Assembly: GCA_029718625.1 (NCBI GenBank)
Contig: CM056395.1
Span: 18,626,309 to 18,690,308, forward strand
Length of the DNA: 64,000 nt
Origin: Synaphobranchus kaupii
Taxonomy: Eukaryota > Chordata > Actinopteri > Anguilliformes > Synaphobranchidae
Direction: 5' to 3'
Positions 1 through 14,500 of this stretch are shown one piece after another; position 1 is the stretch's first letter, and every line of letters starts with the position of its first letter. A model generated the notes under the pieces. That model made no database searches. It was not told the DNA's origin and saw only the letters and a program-made list of their open reading frames with translations. A program made the translations under genes and the position numbers.

Positions 1-2460
1 ACAGCTGCCCCCACAAGTACATCAGCTCCAACCACAACAGCTGCTCTCACAACTACTTTAGCTCCTACCACAACTACATCAGCTCCCACCACAACAGCTG
101 CCACCACAAGTACATCAGCTCCTACCACAACACCTGCTCCCACAACTACTGTAGCTCCAAACACAACGGCGGTCCCCACAGCTACTGTAGCTCCAACCAC
201 AACAGCCGCCCCTACAACAACATCAGCTCCAACCACAACAGGTGCCCCTACAACTACAACAGCTCCAACCACAACAGCTGCCCCTACAACTACATCAGCT
301 CCAACAACTGCAGGCCTCACTACACCTGTAGCTCCAACTACAACTGCATCCCCCAGTACAACAGCAGCTCCCACTACAACTGCATCCCCCACAACTACAA
401 CAGCTCCAACCACAACAGCTGCCCCCACAACTACATCAGCTCCAACCACAACAGCTGCCCCCAAAACTACTTTCGCTCCTACCACAACAGCTGCCCCCAA
501 AGCTACATCAGCTGCAACCACAACAGCTGCCCCAACAACATCAGCTCCAACCACAACAGCTGCCCCCACAACTACATCAGCTCCAACCACAACAGCTGCC
601 CCCACAACTACTTCGGCTCCTACCACAACAGCTGCCCCAACAACTATATCAGCTCCAACCACAACAGCTGCCCCCACAACGACATCAGCTCTGACCACAA
701 CAGCTGTCCCCACAACTACTTTCGCTCCTACCACAACAGCTGCCCCCAAAACTACTTTCGCTCCTACCACAACAGCTGCCCCCAAAACTACATCAGCTGC
801 AACCACAACAGCTGCCCCAACAACATCAGCTCCAACCACAACAGCTGCTCCCACAACTACATCAGCTCCAACCACAACAGCTGCCCCCACAACTACTTCA
901 GCTCCTAACACAACAGCTGCCCCAACAACTGCATCAGCTCCAACCACAACAGCTTCCCCCACAACGACTTTGGCTCCAACCACAACAGCTGCCCCTACAA
1001 CTACTTCAGCTCCAACCACAACAGCTGCCCCCAAAACTACTTTCTCTCCTACCACAACAGCTGCCCCCAAAACTACATCATCTGCAACCACAACAGCTGC
1101 CCCAACAACACCAGCTACAACCACAACAGCTGCCCCCACAACTACATCAGCTCCAACCACAACAGCTGCCCCAACAACATCAGCTCCAACCACAACAGCT
1201 GCCCCCACAACTACATCAGCTCCAACCACAACAGCTGCCCCCACAACGACATCAGCTCTGACCACAACAGCTGTCCCCACAACTACGTTAGCTCCTACCA
1301 CAACAGATGTCCCCAAAACTACATCAGCTGCAACCACAACAGCTGCCCCATCAACATTAGCTCCAACCACAACAGCTGCCCCCACAACTACATCAGCTCC
1401 AACCACAACAGCTGCCCCCAAAACTACTTTCTCTCCTACCACAACAGCTGCCCCCAAAACTACATCATCTGCAACCACAACAGCTGCCCCAACAACATCA
1501 GCTCCAACCACAACAGCTGCCCCCACAACTACATCAGCTCCAACCACAACAGCTGCCCCAACAACATCAGCTCCAACCACAACAGCTGCCCCCACAACTA
1601 CATCAGCTCCAACCACAACAGCTGCCCCAACAACATCAGCTCCAACCACAACAGCTGCCCCCACAACTACATCAGCTCGAACCACAACAGCTGCCCCCAC
1701 AACGACATCAGCTCTGACCACAACAGCTGTCCCCACAACTACGTTAGCTCCTACCACAACAGATGTCCCCAAAACTACTTTCGCTCCTACCACAACAGCT
1801 GCCCCCACAACTACTTCAACTCCTACCACAACAGCTGCCCCAACAACTACTTTAGCTCCAACCACAACTGCTGCCCCCACAACGACTTTGGCTCCAACCA
1901 CAACAGCTGCCCCTACAACTACTTCAGCTCCAACCACAACAGCTGCCCCCACAACTACTTTAGCTCCGACCACAACAGCTGCCCCCACAACAACATCAGC
2001 TCCGACCACAACAGCTGTCCCCACAACTACATCAGCTCCAACTACAACAGCTGCCCCCACAAGTACATCAGCTCCAACCACAACAGCAGACCCCACAACC
2101 ATTTTACCTCCTACCACAACAGCTGCCCCCAGAACTACTTTAGCTGCAACCATAACAGCTGCCCCCACAGGTACATCAGCTCCTACCACAACAGCTGCCC
2201 CCACAACTACATCTGCTCTAACCACAACAGCTGCCCCCACAACTACATCAGTACTAACCATAACAGCCGTGCCCAAAACTGCATCAGCTCCAACCACAAC
2301 AGCAGCCCCGACAACTACTGTCGCTCCAACCACAACAGCTGCCGCAACAAGAACTGTTGCTCCAAGCACAACAGCTGCCCCAACAACTACATCAGCTCCC
2401 ACAGCAACTACAGCAACCACTATAAGTTTTGCCCCGACTACAACTACCATGCCACCAACA
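1..2460 (+). repeat. Type-A PTS coding tandem repeat
   Basis: A 36-bp coding period (12 residues) pairs an A-P-T-T-T-S half with an A-P-T-T-T-A half. Codon choice (gct for Ala, acc-aca-aca for the Thr triplet) separates it from the type-B arrays downstream. Short type-A blocks recur at about 14840-15100 and 34500-35220, each time just 5' of a SEA domain. Confidence 0.85.
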
Positions 2461-2577
2461 TCAGCCAAAAACATTATTATCATCCTGACGTTCACCTCGC
2501 AGGACCTCTTCACTCCTGACTTTGCAGATCCTACATCCCAGGCTTTTATAAATAGAGCGCAACTGACAAGGGACCTG
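1..2577 (+). CDS. Mucin exon 1 (partial): type-A PTS repeat and first part of SEA1
   Basis: Frame 1 is open from the first base, so the exon continues upstream. Positions 1 to about 2460 are a 36-bp (12-residue) repeat of the form A-P-T-T-T-S-A-P-T-T-T-A, written mostly with the codons gct-cca-acc-aca-aca and gct-gcc-ccc-aca-act. The frame then leaves the repeat for a hydrophobic strand starting K-N-I-I-I-I-L-T-F, the first strand of SEA1, and runs through F-I-N-R-A-Q-L-T-R-D-L. The donor is CTG|GTGAGT at 2577/2578, phase 0. The open frame runs on into the intron to a stop at 2715, but the spliced reading is supported by SEA homology and by the matching exon 3/4 junction. Confidence 0.88.
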
Positions 2578-5500
2578 GTGAGTCTGAATATTTCAGTTAG
2601 TTCTTTCTTGCACTATCCTGTTGTCAAGAACAAATCCACAGACAATGTCCAGTTGTTTGTTACCGTTGTAATGAACAAACAAAGATTTAAAATAGTTTAT
2701 GATAGTATTTTTTGAAATAATCATACCTCTGATTTCAGCTTGAACCCATCTACAGATTTGCTTATCCTTCCTTTGTCAGCCTTTTCGTCAGAAGTTTCAG
2801 GTAATTTTAGATATACACTTGTGTCTGTGCTATAGTGTGTGTGTGTGTGTGTGTCTGTGTGTGTGTGTACTTTTCTTGAGGTTGTGAATATGTTTGTTCA
2901 GAAATCATAACCGTGTGTGACCTGTATATCTATGTTCTGTTCTAGGCAAGGATCAGTAATCACAGAAACAGTAATGACTTTCATGACTTCAAGTTCATCA
3001 CCCACTGATGATCAGGTGGAAAGAACTCTGTTAAATGCAGTGAAAAACGCAAAAGTCTCCGAGCTCAATATTGATCCCAGCTCTATTATAGCCAATTCAA
3101 TATCAGCCACTACATTTCACTCTACAACTGTAGCCCTGACAACAACTGTGGCTCCCAGCACAACTGTTGCTCCGACTACGAGTAAAGACCCCACGACAAC
3201 TGCAGCCCCCACTACAATTGCAGCCCTGACTATAACTACAGCCCCCACTACAACTGAAGCGCAGACTACAACTCTATACCCAACTAAAACTGCTGCCCGC
3301 ATTACAAATGCAGCCCCGACTACAACTGGAGTACCAACAACAATTGAAGCCCCTACAACAAGTAAAGCACCCACTACAACTACAGGCCCCACTTCAATGG
3401 CAGCCCCAACTCCAACTACAGCCCCCACAATAACTGCAGCCCCGACTACAACTGCTGCCCGCATTACAACTGCAGCCTTGACTAAAACAGCAGTCCCCAT
3501 TACAACTGCATCCCAGACTTCAACTGCAGCCCCCACTACAACTCTATCCCCAACAAGAAGTGCAGCCCCCACTACAACTGCAGCCCCAACTACAATAGCT
3601 TCCGAGACTACAACTCCAGTGCCAAATACAACTGCAGCCTCCACTACAACTGCAGCCCACATTACAAGTGGACCCCTCATTACAACTGCAGCCCCCACTA
3701 CAACTTCAGCCACAATGACAACAGCAGCCCCCACAACAACTGCAGCCCACACTACTACTACAGCCCCCACTACAATTACAGCCCCCACTACAACTCTATC
3801 CCCAACAAGAAGTACAACCCCCACTACAACTGCAGCCCTCACTACACCTGTAGCTCCCACTACAACTACATCCCCCACTACAACAGTAGCCCCAACTACA
3901 ACTGCAGCCCTCACTACAACTGCATCCCCCACTACAACAGCAGCCCCAACTACAACAGAAGCTCCCACAAGAACTGCGGCCCCGACCACAAGTTCAGCCC
4001 CCACTACAACTGCAGCTCTCATGACATCTGCAGCCCCCACTACAACTGCAGCTCTGACGACATCTGTAGCTACCACTACAAAAGCAGCCCCCACAACAAC
4101 TCCTGCCCCCACTACAATGGCAGCCCCCACTACATCTGCAGCCTCGACTATATCTGCAGCCCGCACTACAACTGCAGCCCAGACTACAACTGCAGGCCCC
4201 ACTACAACAGCAGCATCGACGACAACTGCAGGCCCCACTACAATAGCAGCATCGACGACAACTGCAGCCCCCACTACAAATAAACAGCCCACAACAACTG
4301 CAGCCCCGACAACAACTGAAGCCCACACTACAATTGCAGCGCCAACTACAACTGCAGCACCCACAACATCCGCGGCTCCCACTACAATCGCGGCACCAAC
4401 TACAACTGCAGCTCCCACAACTGAAGCTCCGACTACAACTGCAGCCCTGACAACAACCCCAGCTCCCACTACTACTGCACCTCCTACTACAACTGCAGCT
4501 CCCACTACAACTGCATCCCCAACTACAACCGTAGCTCCCACTACAACTGCAGCTCTGACGACATCTGCAGCCCCCACTACAACTGCAGCTCTGACGACAT
4601 CTGTAGCCGCCACTACAACAGCAGCCCCCACAACAACTCCTGCCCCCACTACAATGGCAGCCCCCACTACATCTGCAGCCCCGACTACAACTGCAGGCCC
4701 CACTACAACAGCAGAATCAATGACAAATGCAGCCCCCACTAAAATTGCAGCCCCAACTACAACTCTATCCCCAACGGAAAGTGCAGCGCACACTACAACT
4801 GCAGGACCCACTACAACTGCAGCGCTGACTACAACTGCAGCCCCCACTACAACTGGAGCTCCCACTACAACTGCAGCACCGACTACAACTCCTGTACTGA
4901 CTACTGCAAGCCCCACTACAACAGCAGCAATGTCGACAACTGCAACTCCCACAACAACAATACCCCCCACAACAAGTAAAGCATCCACTACAACTGCAGC
5001 CCCAACTACAACTCTATGCCCAACAAAAAGTGCAGCCCCCACTACAACTGCAGCCGTCACTACACCTACACCTGTAGCTCCCACTACAACTGCATCCCCC
5101 ACTACAACAACAGCCCCAACTACAACTGCAGCACACACAACATCCGCGGCTCCCACTACAACTGCGGCACCAACTACAACTGCAGCTCCCACAACTGAAG
5201 GTCCCACTACAACTGCTGCCCCCACGACAACTGCAGCCCTGACAACAACCCCAGCTCCCACTACTACTGCACCTCCTACTACAACTGCAGCTCCCACTAC
5301 AACTGCATCCCCAACTACAACCGTAGCTCCAACTACAACTGCAGCTCTGACGACATCTGCAGCCTCCACTACAACTGCAGCTCTGACGACATCTGCAGAC
5401 CCCACTACAACTGCAGCTCTGACGACATCTGTAGCCGCCACTACAACAGCAGCCCCCACAACAACTCCTGCCCCCACTACAATGGCAGCCCCCACTACAT

Positions 5501-8500
5501 CTGCAGCCCCGACTATATCTGCAGCCCGCACTACATCTGCAGACCAGACTAAAACTCTATCCCCAACAAAAAGTGCAGCCCCCACTACAACTGCAGCCCT
5601 TACTACACCTGTAGCTCCCACTACAACTGCATCCCCCACTACAACAGCAGCCCCAACTACAACTGCAGCACCCACAACATCCGCGGCTCCCACTACAACC
5701 GCGGCACCAACTACAACTGCAGCTCCCACAACTGAAGGTCCCACTAGAACTGCTGCCCCCACGACAACTGCAGCCCTGACAACAAACCCAGCTCCCACTA
5801 CTACTGCACCTCCTACTACAATTGCAGCTCCCACTACAACTGCATCCCCAACTACAACCGTAGCTCCCACTACAACTGCAGCTCTGACGACATCTGCAGC
5901 CCCCACTACAACTGCAGCTCTGACGTCATCTGTAGCCGCCACTACAACAGCAGCCCCCACAACAACTCCTGCCCCCACTACAATGGCAGCCCCCACTACA
6001 TCTGCAGCCCCGACTATATCTGCAGCCCGCACTACATCTGCAGCCCAGACTACAACTGCAGGCCCCACTACAACAGCAGAATCAACGACAACTGCAGCCC
6101 CCACTACTACTGCAGCCCCAACTAGAACTCTATCCCCAACGACAACTGCGGCTCCCACAACAACTCCAGCCCCAACTACAACTCTACCCCCAACGAAAAG
6201 TGCAGCGCACCCTACAACTGCAGGACCCACTACAACTGCAACGCTGACTACAACTGCAGCCCCCACTACAACTGGAGCTCCCACTACAACTGCCGCACCG
6301 ACTACAACTGCTGTACTGACTACTGCAAGCCCCACTACAACAGCAGCAATGTCGACAACTGCAGCTCCCACAACAACAATACCCCCCACAACAAGTAAAG
6401 CATCCACTACAACTGCAGCCCCAACTACAACTCTATCTCCAACAAAAAGTGCAGCCCCCACTACAACTGCAGCCCTCACTACACCTGTAGCTCCCACTAC
6501 AACTACATCCCCCACTACAACAGCAGCCCCAACTACAACTGCAGCACCCACAACATCCGCGGCTCCCACTACAACCGCGGCACCAACTACAACTGCAGCT
6601 CCCACAACTGAAGCTCCCACTACAACTGCTGCCCCCACGACAACTGCAGCCCTGACAACAACCCCAGCTCCCACTACTACTGCACCTCCTACTACAACTG
6701 CAGCTCCCACTAAAACTGCATCCCCGACGACAACCGTAGCTCCCACTACAACTGCAGCTCTGACGACATCTGCAGCCCCCACTACAACAGCAGCTCTGAC
6801 GACATCTGTAGCCGCCACTACAACAGCAGCCCCCACAACTCCTGCCCCCAATACAATGGCAGCCCCGACTACATCTGCAGCCCCGACTATATCTGCAGCC
6901 CGCACTACATCTGCAGCCCAGACTACAACTGCAGGCCCCACTACAACAGCAGAATCAACGACAACTGCAGCCCCAACTAAAACTCTATCCCCAACGACAA
7001 CTGCGGCTCCCACAACAACTCCAGCCCCAACTACAAGTCTATACCCAACGAAAAGTGCAGCGCACACTACAACTGCAGAACCCACTACAACTGCAGCGCT
7101 GACTACAACTGCAGCCCCCACTACAACTGGAGCTCCCACTACAACTGCAGCACCGACTACAACTGCTGTACTGACTACTGCAAGCCCCACTACAACAGCA
7201 GCAATGTCGACAACTGCAGCTCCCACAACAACAATACCCCCCACAACAAGTAAAGCATCCACCACAACTGCAGCCCCAACTACAACTCTATCCCCAACAA
7301 GAAGTGCAGCCCCCACTACAACTGCAGCCCTAACTACACCTGTAGCTCCCACTACAACTGCATCCCCCACTACAACAGCAGCCCCAACTACAACTGCAGC
7401 ACCCACAACATCCGCGGCTCCCACTACAACCGCGGCACCAACTACAACTGCAGCTCCCACAACTGAAGCTCCCACTACAACTGCTGCCCCCACGACAACT
7501 GCAGCCCTGACAACAACCCCAGCTCCCACTACTACTGCACCTCCTACTACAACTGCAGCTCCCACTAGAACTGCATCCCCGACTACAACCGTAGCTCCCA
7601 CTACAACTGCAGCTCTGACGACATCTGCAGCCCCCACTACAACTGCAGCTCTGACGACATCTGTAGCCGCCACTACAACAGCAGCCCCCACAACAACTCC
7701 TGCCCCCACTACAATGGCAGCCCCCACTACATCTGCAGCCCCGACTATATCTGCAGCCCGCACTACATCTGCAGCCCAGACTACAACTGCAGGCCCCACT
7801 ACAACAGCAGAATCAACGACAACTGCAGCCCCCACTACAACTGCAGCCCCAACTAGAACTCTATCCCCAACGACAACTGCAGCTCCCACAACAACTCCAG
7901 CCCCAACTACAACTCTATCCCCAACGAAAAGTGCAGCGCACACTACAACTGCAGGACCCACTACAACTGCAGCGCTGAATACAACTGCAGCCCCCACTAC
8001 AACTGGAGCTCCCACTACAACTGCAGCACCGACGACAACTGCTGTACTGACTACTGCAAGCCCCACTACAACAGCAGCAATGTCGACAACTGCAGCTCCC
8101 ACAACAACAATACCCCCCACAACAAGTAAAGCATCCACTATAACTGCAGCCCCAACTACAACTCTATCCCCAACAAGAAGTGCAGCCCCCACTACAACTG
8201 AAGCCCTCACTACACCTGTAGCTCCCACTACAACAGCAGCCCCAACTACAACTGCAGCACCCACAACATCCGTGGCTCCCACTACAACCGCGGCACCAAC
8301 TACAACTGCAGCTCCCACAACTGAAGCTGCCACTACAACTGCTGCCCCCATGTCAACTGCAGCCCTGACAACAACCCCAGCTCCCACTACTACTGCACCT
8401 CCTACTACAACTGCAGCTCCCACTACAACTGCATCCCCCACTACAACAGCAGTCCCAACTACAACTGCAGCACCCACAACATCCGCGGCTCCCACTACAA

Positions 8501-11500
8501 CCGCGGCACCAACTACAACTGCAGCTCCCACAACTGAAGCTCCCACTACAACTGCTGCCCCCACGACAACTGCAGCCCTGACAACAACCCCAGCTCCCAC
8601 TACTACTGCACCTCCTACTACAACTGCAGCTCCCACTACAACTGCATCCCCGACTACAACCGTAGCTCCCACTACAACTTCAGCTCCAACGACAAATGCT
8701 GCCGCCACTACAAGTGCAGCCCCAACTACAACCATAGCCCCCACAAAAACCCCAGCTCCCAGTGCTACGGCACCTCCCACAACTACTGCAGCCAGCACTA
8801 TAAATGCAACCCCCACTACAACTCCAGCTCCCACTACAACCGCAGCACCCACGACAACTGCATCGCCGACTACAACTGTGGCTCACACTACAATTGCATC
8901 CCCAATGACAACTGCAGCAACCACTACAACTGCAGCCCCTACTATAAACATAGCCCCCACTACAGCTGCACGTCCCACTACAACTGCAGCGCCGACTACA
9001 ACTACATCCCCAACTACAACTCCAGCTCCAACTACAACTGAAGCCCAGACGACAACTTTAACCTCCACAACAACTGCAGCCCCCAGTAGAACTGCAGCTT
9101 CCACTACTACTGCAGCACCCATAACAACTGCAGCCCCGACAACGAAAGCAGCCCCCACTACAACAGGAGCACACAATACAACTGTAGTGCAAACTACAAT
9201 TGCAACCCCGACTACTACTGCAGCCCCAACTACAACTCCAGCCCACAGTACAACAGGAGCCCTAACTACATCAGCAGCCTCCACTACAACTGCAGCTCCC
9301 TCTAGAACTGGAGCCCCAACTACAACTGCAGCCCCGACAACAACTGGAGCCACCGCTACAGCTGCAGCCCTGACTATAACTGCAGGCCATACAATAACGG
9401 CAACCCGCACAACAAGTGCAGCCCACACTACAACTGCAGCCCCCACTACAATTGCAGCGCCGACTACAACTACAGCCCCAACTACAAAAGAAGCTCCCAC
9501 AACAACTGCAGCCCACATTACAACTGCAGGCCGCACTCCAATTGCAGCCCCCAATACAACTGGAACCCCCACAAAAATGGCAGCCCCCACTACAACTGTA
9601 GCTCCCACTACAACTGCAGCCCCCACTACAATTGCAGCGCCGACTACAACTACAGCCCCAACTACAAATATAGCTCCCACAACAACTGAAGCCCAGACTA
9701 CAACTGCAACCTCCACTAAAACTGTAGCTCCCACTACAACTGCAGCCCCAAGTAAAACTGCAGCACCCACTACAACAGTAGCCCCCACAACAACAGCAGA
9801 CCCCACTACAACCGCGGGACCAACTACAACTGCAGCCCCCACTACAACTGAAGCTCCCACTACAACTGCTGCCACCACGACAACTGCATCCCCGACGACA
9901 ACCGTAGCTCCAACTACAACTGCATCCCCGACTACAACTGTAGCTCCCACTACAACTGCAGCCCCAACGAAACACATAGCCCCCACAACAACTGTAACCC
10001 CAACAACAACCGCAGCAACTTTTGCAACTGTAGCCCCAACTACAACCATAGCCCCCCCAACAACTGCAGCTCCCATGACAACTTCAGCTCCAACGACAAA
10101 CGCTGCTGCCACTACAACTGCAGCCCCAACTAGAAACATAGCACCCACAACAACTGTAACCCTAACTACAACCGCAGCAACTTCTATAATTGCAGCCCCA
10201 ACTACAGCTGCCACGACAACTGCGGTCCCCACTACAACTGCACCTCCCACTACTACTGCAGCCAGCACACCAAATTCAACCCCCACTACAACTCCAGGTC
10301 CCACTACAACGGCAGCTTCCCCTACAACTGCAGCCCCGACTACAACCATAGCACCCACTACAACTGCAGCACCTACTACAACCGGATCACCAACTACAAC
10401 TGCAGCTCACACAACTGCAGGCCCAACTACAACTGCAGCCCACACTACAACCGCAGCCCAGACTACAAATAAAGGCCCCACGACAACTGCAGGCCACAAT
10501 ACAACTGCAGCACCAACTACAACCATAGCTCCCACTACAACTCCAGCTCCCACTACAACTGCAGTCCACACTACAACTGCAGCCCCTACAACAACTGGAG
10601 GACTGACTACAACTGCATCACCCACTACAACTGCAGCCCCCACAACAGCAGCCCCGACTACAACTCCAGCTCCCACTACAACCGCATCACCAACTACAAC
10701 TGCAGCTCCCACAACTGCAGCCCTCACTACAACTGCAACCCCAATGACAACTGCACCTCCCACTACAACTGCAGCACAGAATACAACTACATCCGCCACA
10801 ACAACTCCAGCTCCAACTACAACTGAAGCCCAGACTACAACTGTAGCCCGGACAACGAAAGCAGCCCCCACTACAACAGGAGCACCCAGTACCACTGTAG
10901 CGAGCACTAAAATTGCAAACCCGACTACTAGTGCGGCGCACACTACAAATGGAGCCCTAACTACATCAGTAGCCTCCACTTCAACTGCAGTTCCCTCTAC
11001 AACTGGAGGCCCAACTACAACTGCAGCCCCGACAACAACTGCAGCCCCGAATACAACCATAGCACCCACTACAACTGCAGCCCCTACTACAAAAGGAGAC
11101 CTGACTACAACTGCATCGCCCACTAAAACTGCAGGCATGACTCCAACTGCAGCTACAACAACAACTGCAGCCCCGACTACAACCGTAGCACCTACTACAA
11201 CTGCAGGCCCAACAACGAAAGCAGCCCCCACTACATTAGGAGCACCCACTACAACTGTCGCACGCAATACAATTGCAACCCCGACTACTACTGCATCCCC
11301 AACTACAACTGGAGCCCTAACTACTTCAGCAACCTCCACTACAACTGCAGCTCCCTTTACAACTGGAGCCCCAACTAAAACTGCAGCCCAGACAACAACT
11401 GGAGGCCCCGCTACAGGTGCAGCCCAGACTATAACTGAAGGCCACATAATAACAGCAGCCCCCACAATTGCAGCCCCCACTACAATTCCAGCACCGATTA

Positions 11501-14500
11501 CAACTACAGCCCAAACTACAAATGTAGCTCCCACTACAACTGAAGCACAGACTACAACTGCAACCTCTACTAAAACTGCAGCCCTGAATACAACTGCAGC
11601 CCCCACAACAACAGCAGCCCCCACTACAACTGCTACCTCGACTACAACCGCAGCTCCCACAACAACTGCAGCTCCCACAACAACTGCAGCTCCCAATACA
11701 ACCGCGGCAACAACTACAACTGCAGGCCCAACTACAAAAGAAGCTCCCACTACAACTGCAGCTCCCACTACAACTGCAGCCCCCACTACAACTGCAGGCT
11801 TGACAACAAGAGCGCCCACTACAAATGTAGCAATTGCAACCCCGAGTACTACTGCAGCCCTAAGTACAACCGCAGCCCACACTACATATGGAGCCCGAAC
11901 TACATCAGCAGCCCCCACTACAACTACAGACCTCACTACAACAGCATCGCCCACTACAACTGCAGCTCCCACTGGAACTGCAGCCCCAACTACAACTACA
12001 GCACCCACTACAACTGCAGCTTCGACAACAACTGTAGCTCCCACTACAATGGCAGCCCACACTACAACGGCAACCCGGACAACAACTGCAACGCTGACTA
12101 CAGCTGCAGCCGAAACTACAACTGTAGCTCCCTCAACAACTGCAGCCCCCTCTACAACTGCAGCTCCCTCAACAACTGCAGCCCCCTCTACAACTGCAGC
12201 TCCGACTACAACTGCAACCCCAACTACAACTTCATCCCAGACTACAACCGCAGCGCGAAATACAACTGCAGCCTCCGCTACAACAGCAGCCACGACTACA
12301 ACTGTAGCTCCCACTACAATTCCAGCTCCCACTACAACTGCACCTCCCGCTAGTACTGCAGCACCCACTACAACTGCAGCTTCCACGACAACTGCAGTCT
12401 CGACTAGAACCATAGCACCCACTACAACTGCAGCCCCTACTACAACTGGACCCCTGACTACAACGGCATCACCCACTACAACTGCAGCCCAGCCTACACC
12501 CGTAGCTCCCACTATGACCGCAGCTCCCCCAACAACTGCAGTTCCCACAACAACTGCAGTCCCCAATACAACTGCAGCCCCGACTACAACTAAAGGCCCC
12601 ATTACAACTGCAGCTCCAACTACAGCCCCCACTACAACTGCAGGCTTGACAACAACAAGAGCGCCCACTACAACTGTAGCACGCACTATAATTGCAACCC
12701 CGAGTACTACTGCAGCCCCAAGTACAACTGCAGCCCACACTACATATGGAGCCCGAACTAAATCAGCAGCCCCCACTACAACTACAGCCCTCACTACAAC
12801 AGCATCGCCCAAAACAACTGCAGCTCCCACTGGAACTGCAGCCCCAACTACAACTACAGCCCCCACTACAACTGCAGCTTCGACAACAACTGTAGCTCCC
12901 ACTACAACGGCAGCCCCCACTACAACTGCAACCCGGACAACAACTGCAACGCTGACTACCGCTGCAGCCCCAACTACAACTGTAGCTCCCTCAACAACTG
13001 CAGCCCACACTACAACTGCAGGCCCCACTACAACAGCAGCATCGACTACACCGACAGCCCCGACCACAAGTGCAGCCCCCACTGCAACTGCAGCTCTGAT
13101 GACATCTGCAGCCCCCACAACAACTGCAGCTCTCACAACATCTGCAGCCCCCACTACAACAGCAGCCCCCACAACAACTCCTGCCCCGACTACAATGGCA
13201 GCCCCCACTACATCTGCAGTCCCGACTATATCTGAAGCCCGCAGTGCAACTGCATCCCAGAAGACAACTGCAGGCCCCACTACAACAGCAGCATCGACGA
13301 CAACTGCAGCCCCCACTACAACAACACCCCCCACAACAAGTAAAGCACCCACTACAACTGCAGCCCCAACTACAACTCTATCCCCAACGAGAAGTGCAGC
13401 CCCCACTACAACTGCATCCCCCACAACAACTGCAGCCCGCAATAAAACTGCAGCCATGACTACAACAGCAGCCCCCACAACAACTGCAGCCCACATTACA
13501 ACTGCAGGCCCCACTAAAATAGCAGCCCCCACTACAACTGTAGCTCCCACTACAACTGCAGGCCCCACTACAACTCCAGCCCCAACTACAACTCTATCCC
13601 CAAAGAGAAGTGCAGCGCACACTACAACTGCAGGACCGACAAGAACTGCAGCGCTGACTACAACTGCAGCCCCCAGTAGAACTGGAGCTACCACTACAAA
13701 TGCAGCACCGAGTACAACTGCCGTACTGACTACAGCTGAAAGCCCCACCACAACAACAGCATCATCGACAACTGCAGCCTCCACAACAACAACACCCCCC
13801 ACAACAAGTAAAGCACGCACTACAACTGCAGCCCCAACTACAACTCTATCCCACACGAGAAGTGCACGACCCACTACAACTGCAGCTATGACAAGAACAG
13901 CAGCCCCCACAACAACTGCAGCCCACACTACAACTGCAGGCCCCACTACAACTGCAACCCCCACTACAACTGCAGCAGCGACTACACGTACAGCCCCAAC
14001 CACAACTGCAGCCCACACTACAACTGCAGCACCAACGACAACTGAAGCTCCCACAACTGCAGGCCCAACTACAATTGCATCCCCGACAACAACCGTAGCT
14101 CCCACTACAATTGCAACCCAAACTACAACAGCAGCCCCAACTATAAACATAGCCCCCACAACAACTGTAGCCCCAACTCCAACCACAGCAACTTCTACAA
14201 CTGCAGCCCTTACTAGAACCATAGCCCCCACAACAACTGCAGCTCCCACTACAACATCAGCTCCAACAACAACTGCTGCCGCCACGACAACTGCAGCTCT
14301 GACTACAACTGCAGCCCCAACTACAACTTCATCCCAGACTATAACCGCAACGCCAACTACAACTGCAGCCACAACTACAATTGTAGCTCCCGCTACTACT
14401 GCAGCACCCACTACAACTGCAGCTTCCACGACAACTGCAGTCTCAACTACAACTGGACCCCTGACTACAACTGCATCACCCAATACAACTGCAGCCCAGA

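Noticed and set aside
970..2715. Gene start at 970 and stop at 2715
   Set aside because: 970 is a TTG in the middle of a uniform repeat, and the frame is open back to base 1. The stop at 2715 lies in an intron, since a strong donor at 2577/2578 joins to the SEA exon at 2739 in phase.
2917..2945. Start codon-led frames M-T-C-I-S-M-F-C before each SEA exon (2917 and 15577)
   Set aside because: These residues lie upstream of the TTCTAG acceptor in the introns. SEA alignment begins at the acceptor, so they are not translated in the spliced mRNA.
5209..5212. Possible frameshifts in the mucin arrays where repeat units change length
   Set aside because: All unit-length changes I followed are multiples of three and the frame stays open to the next SEA domain.
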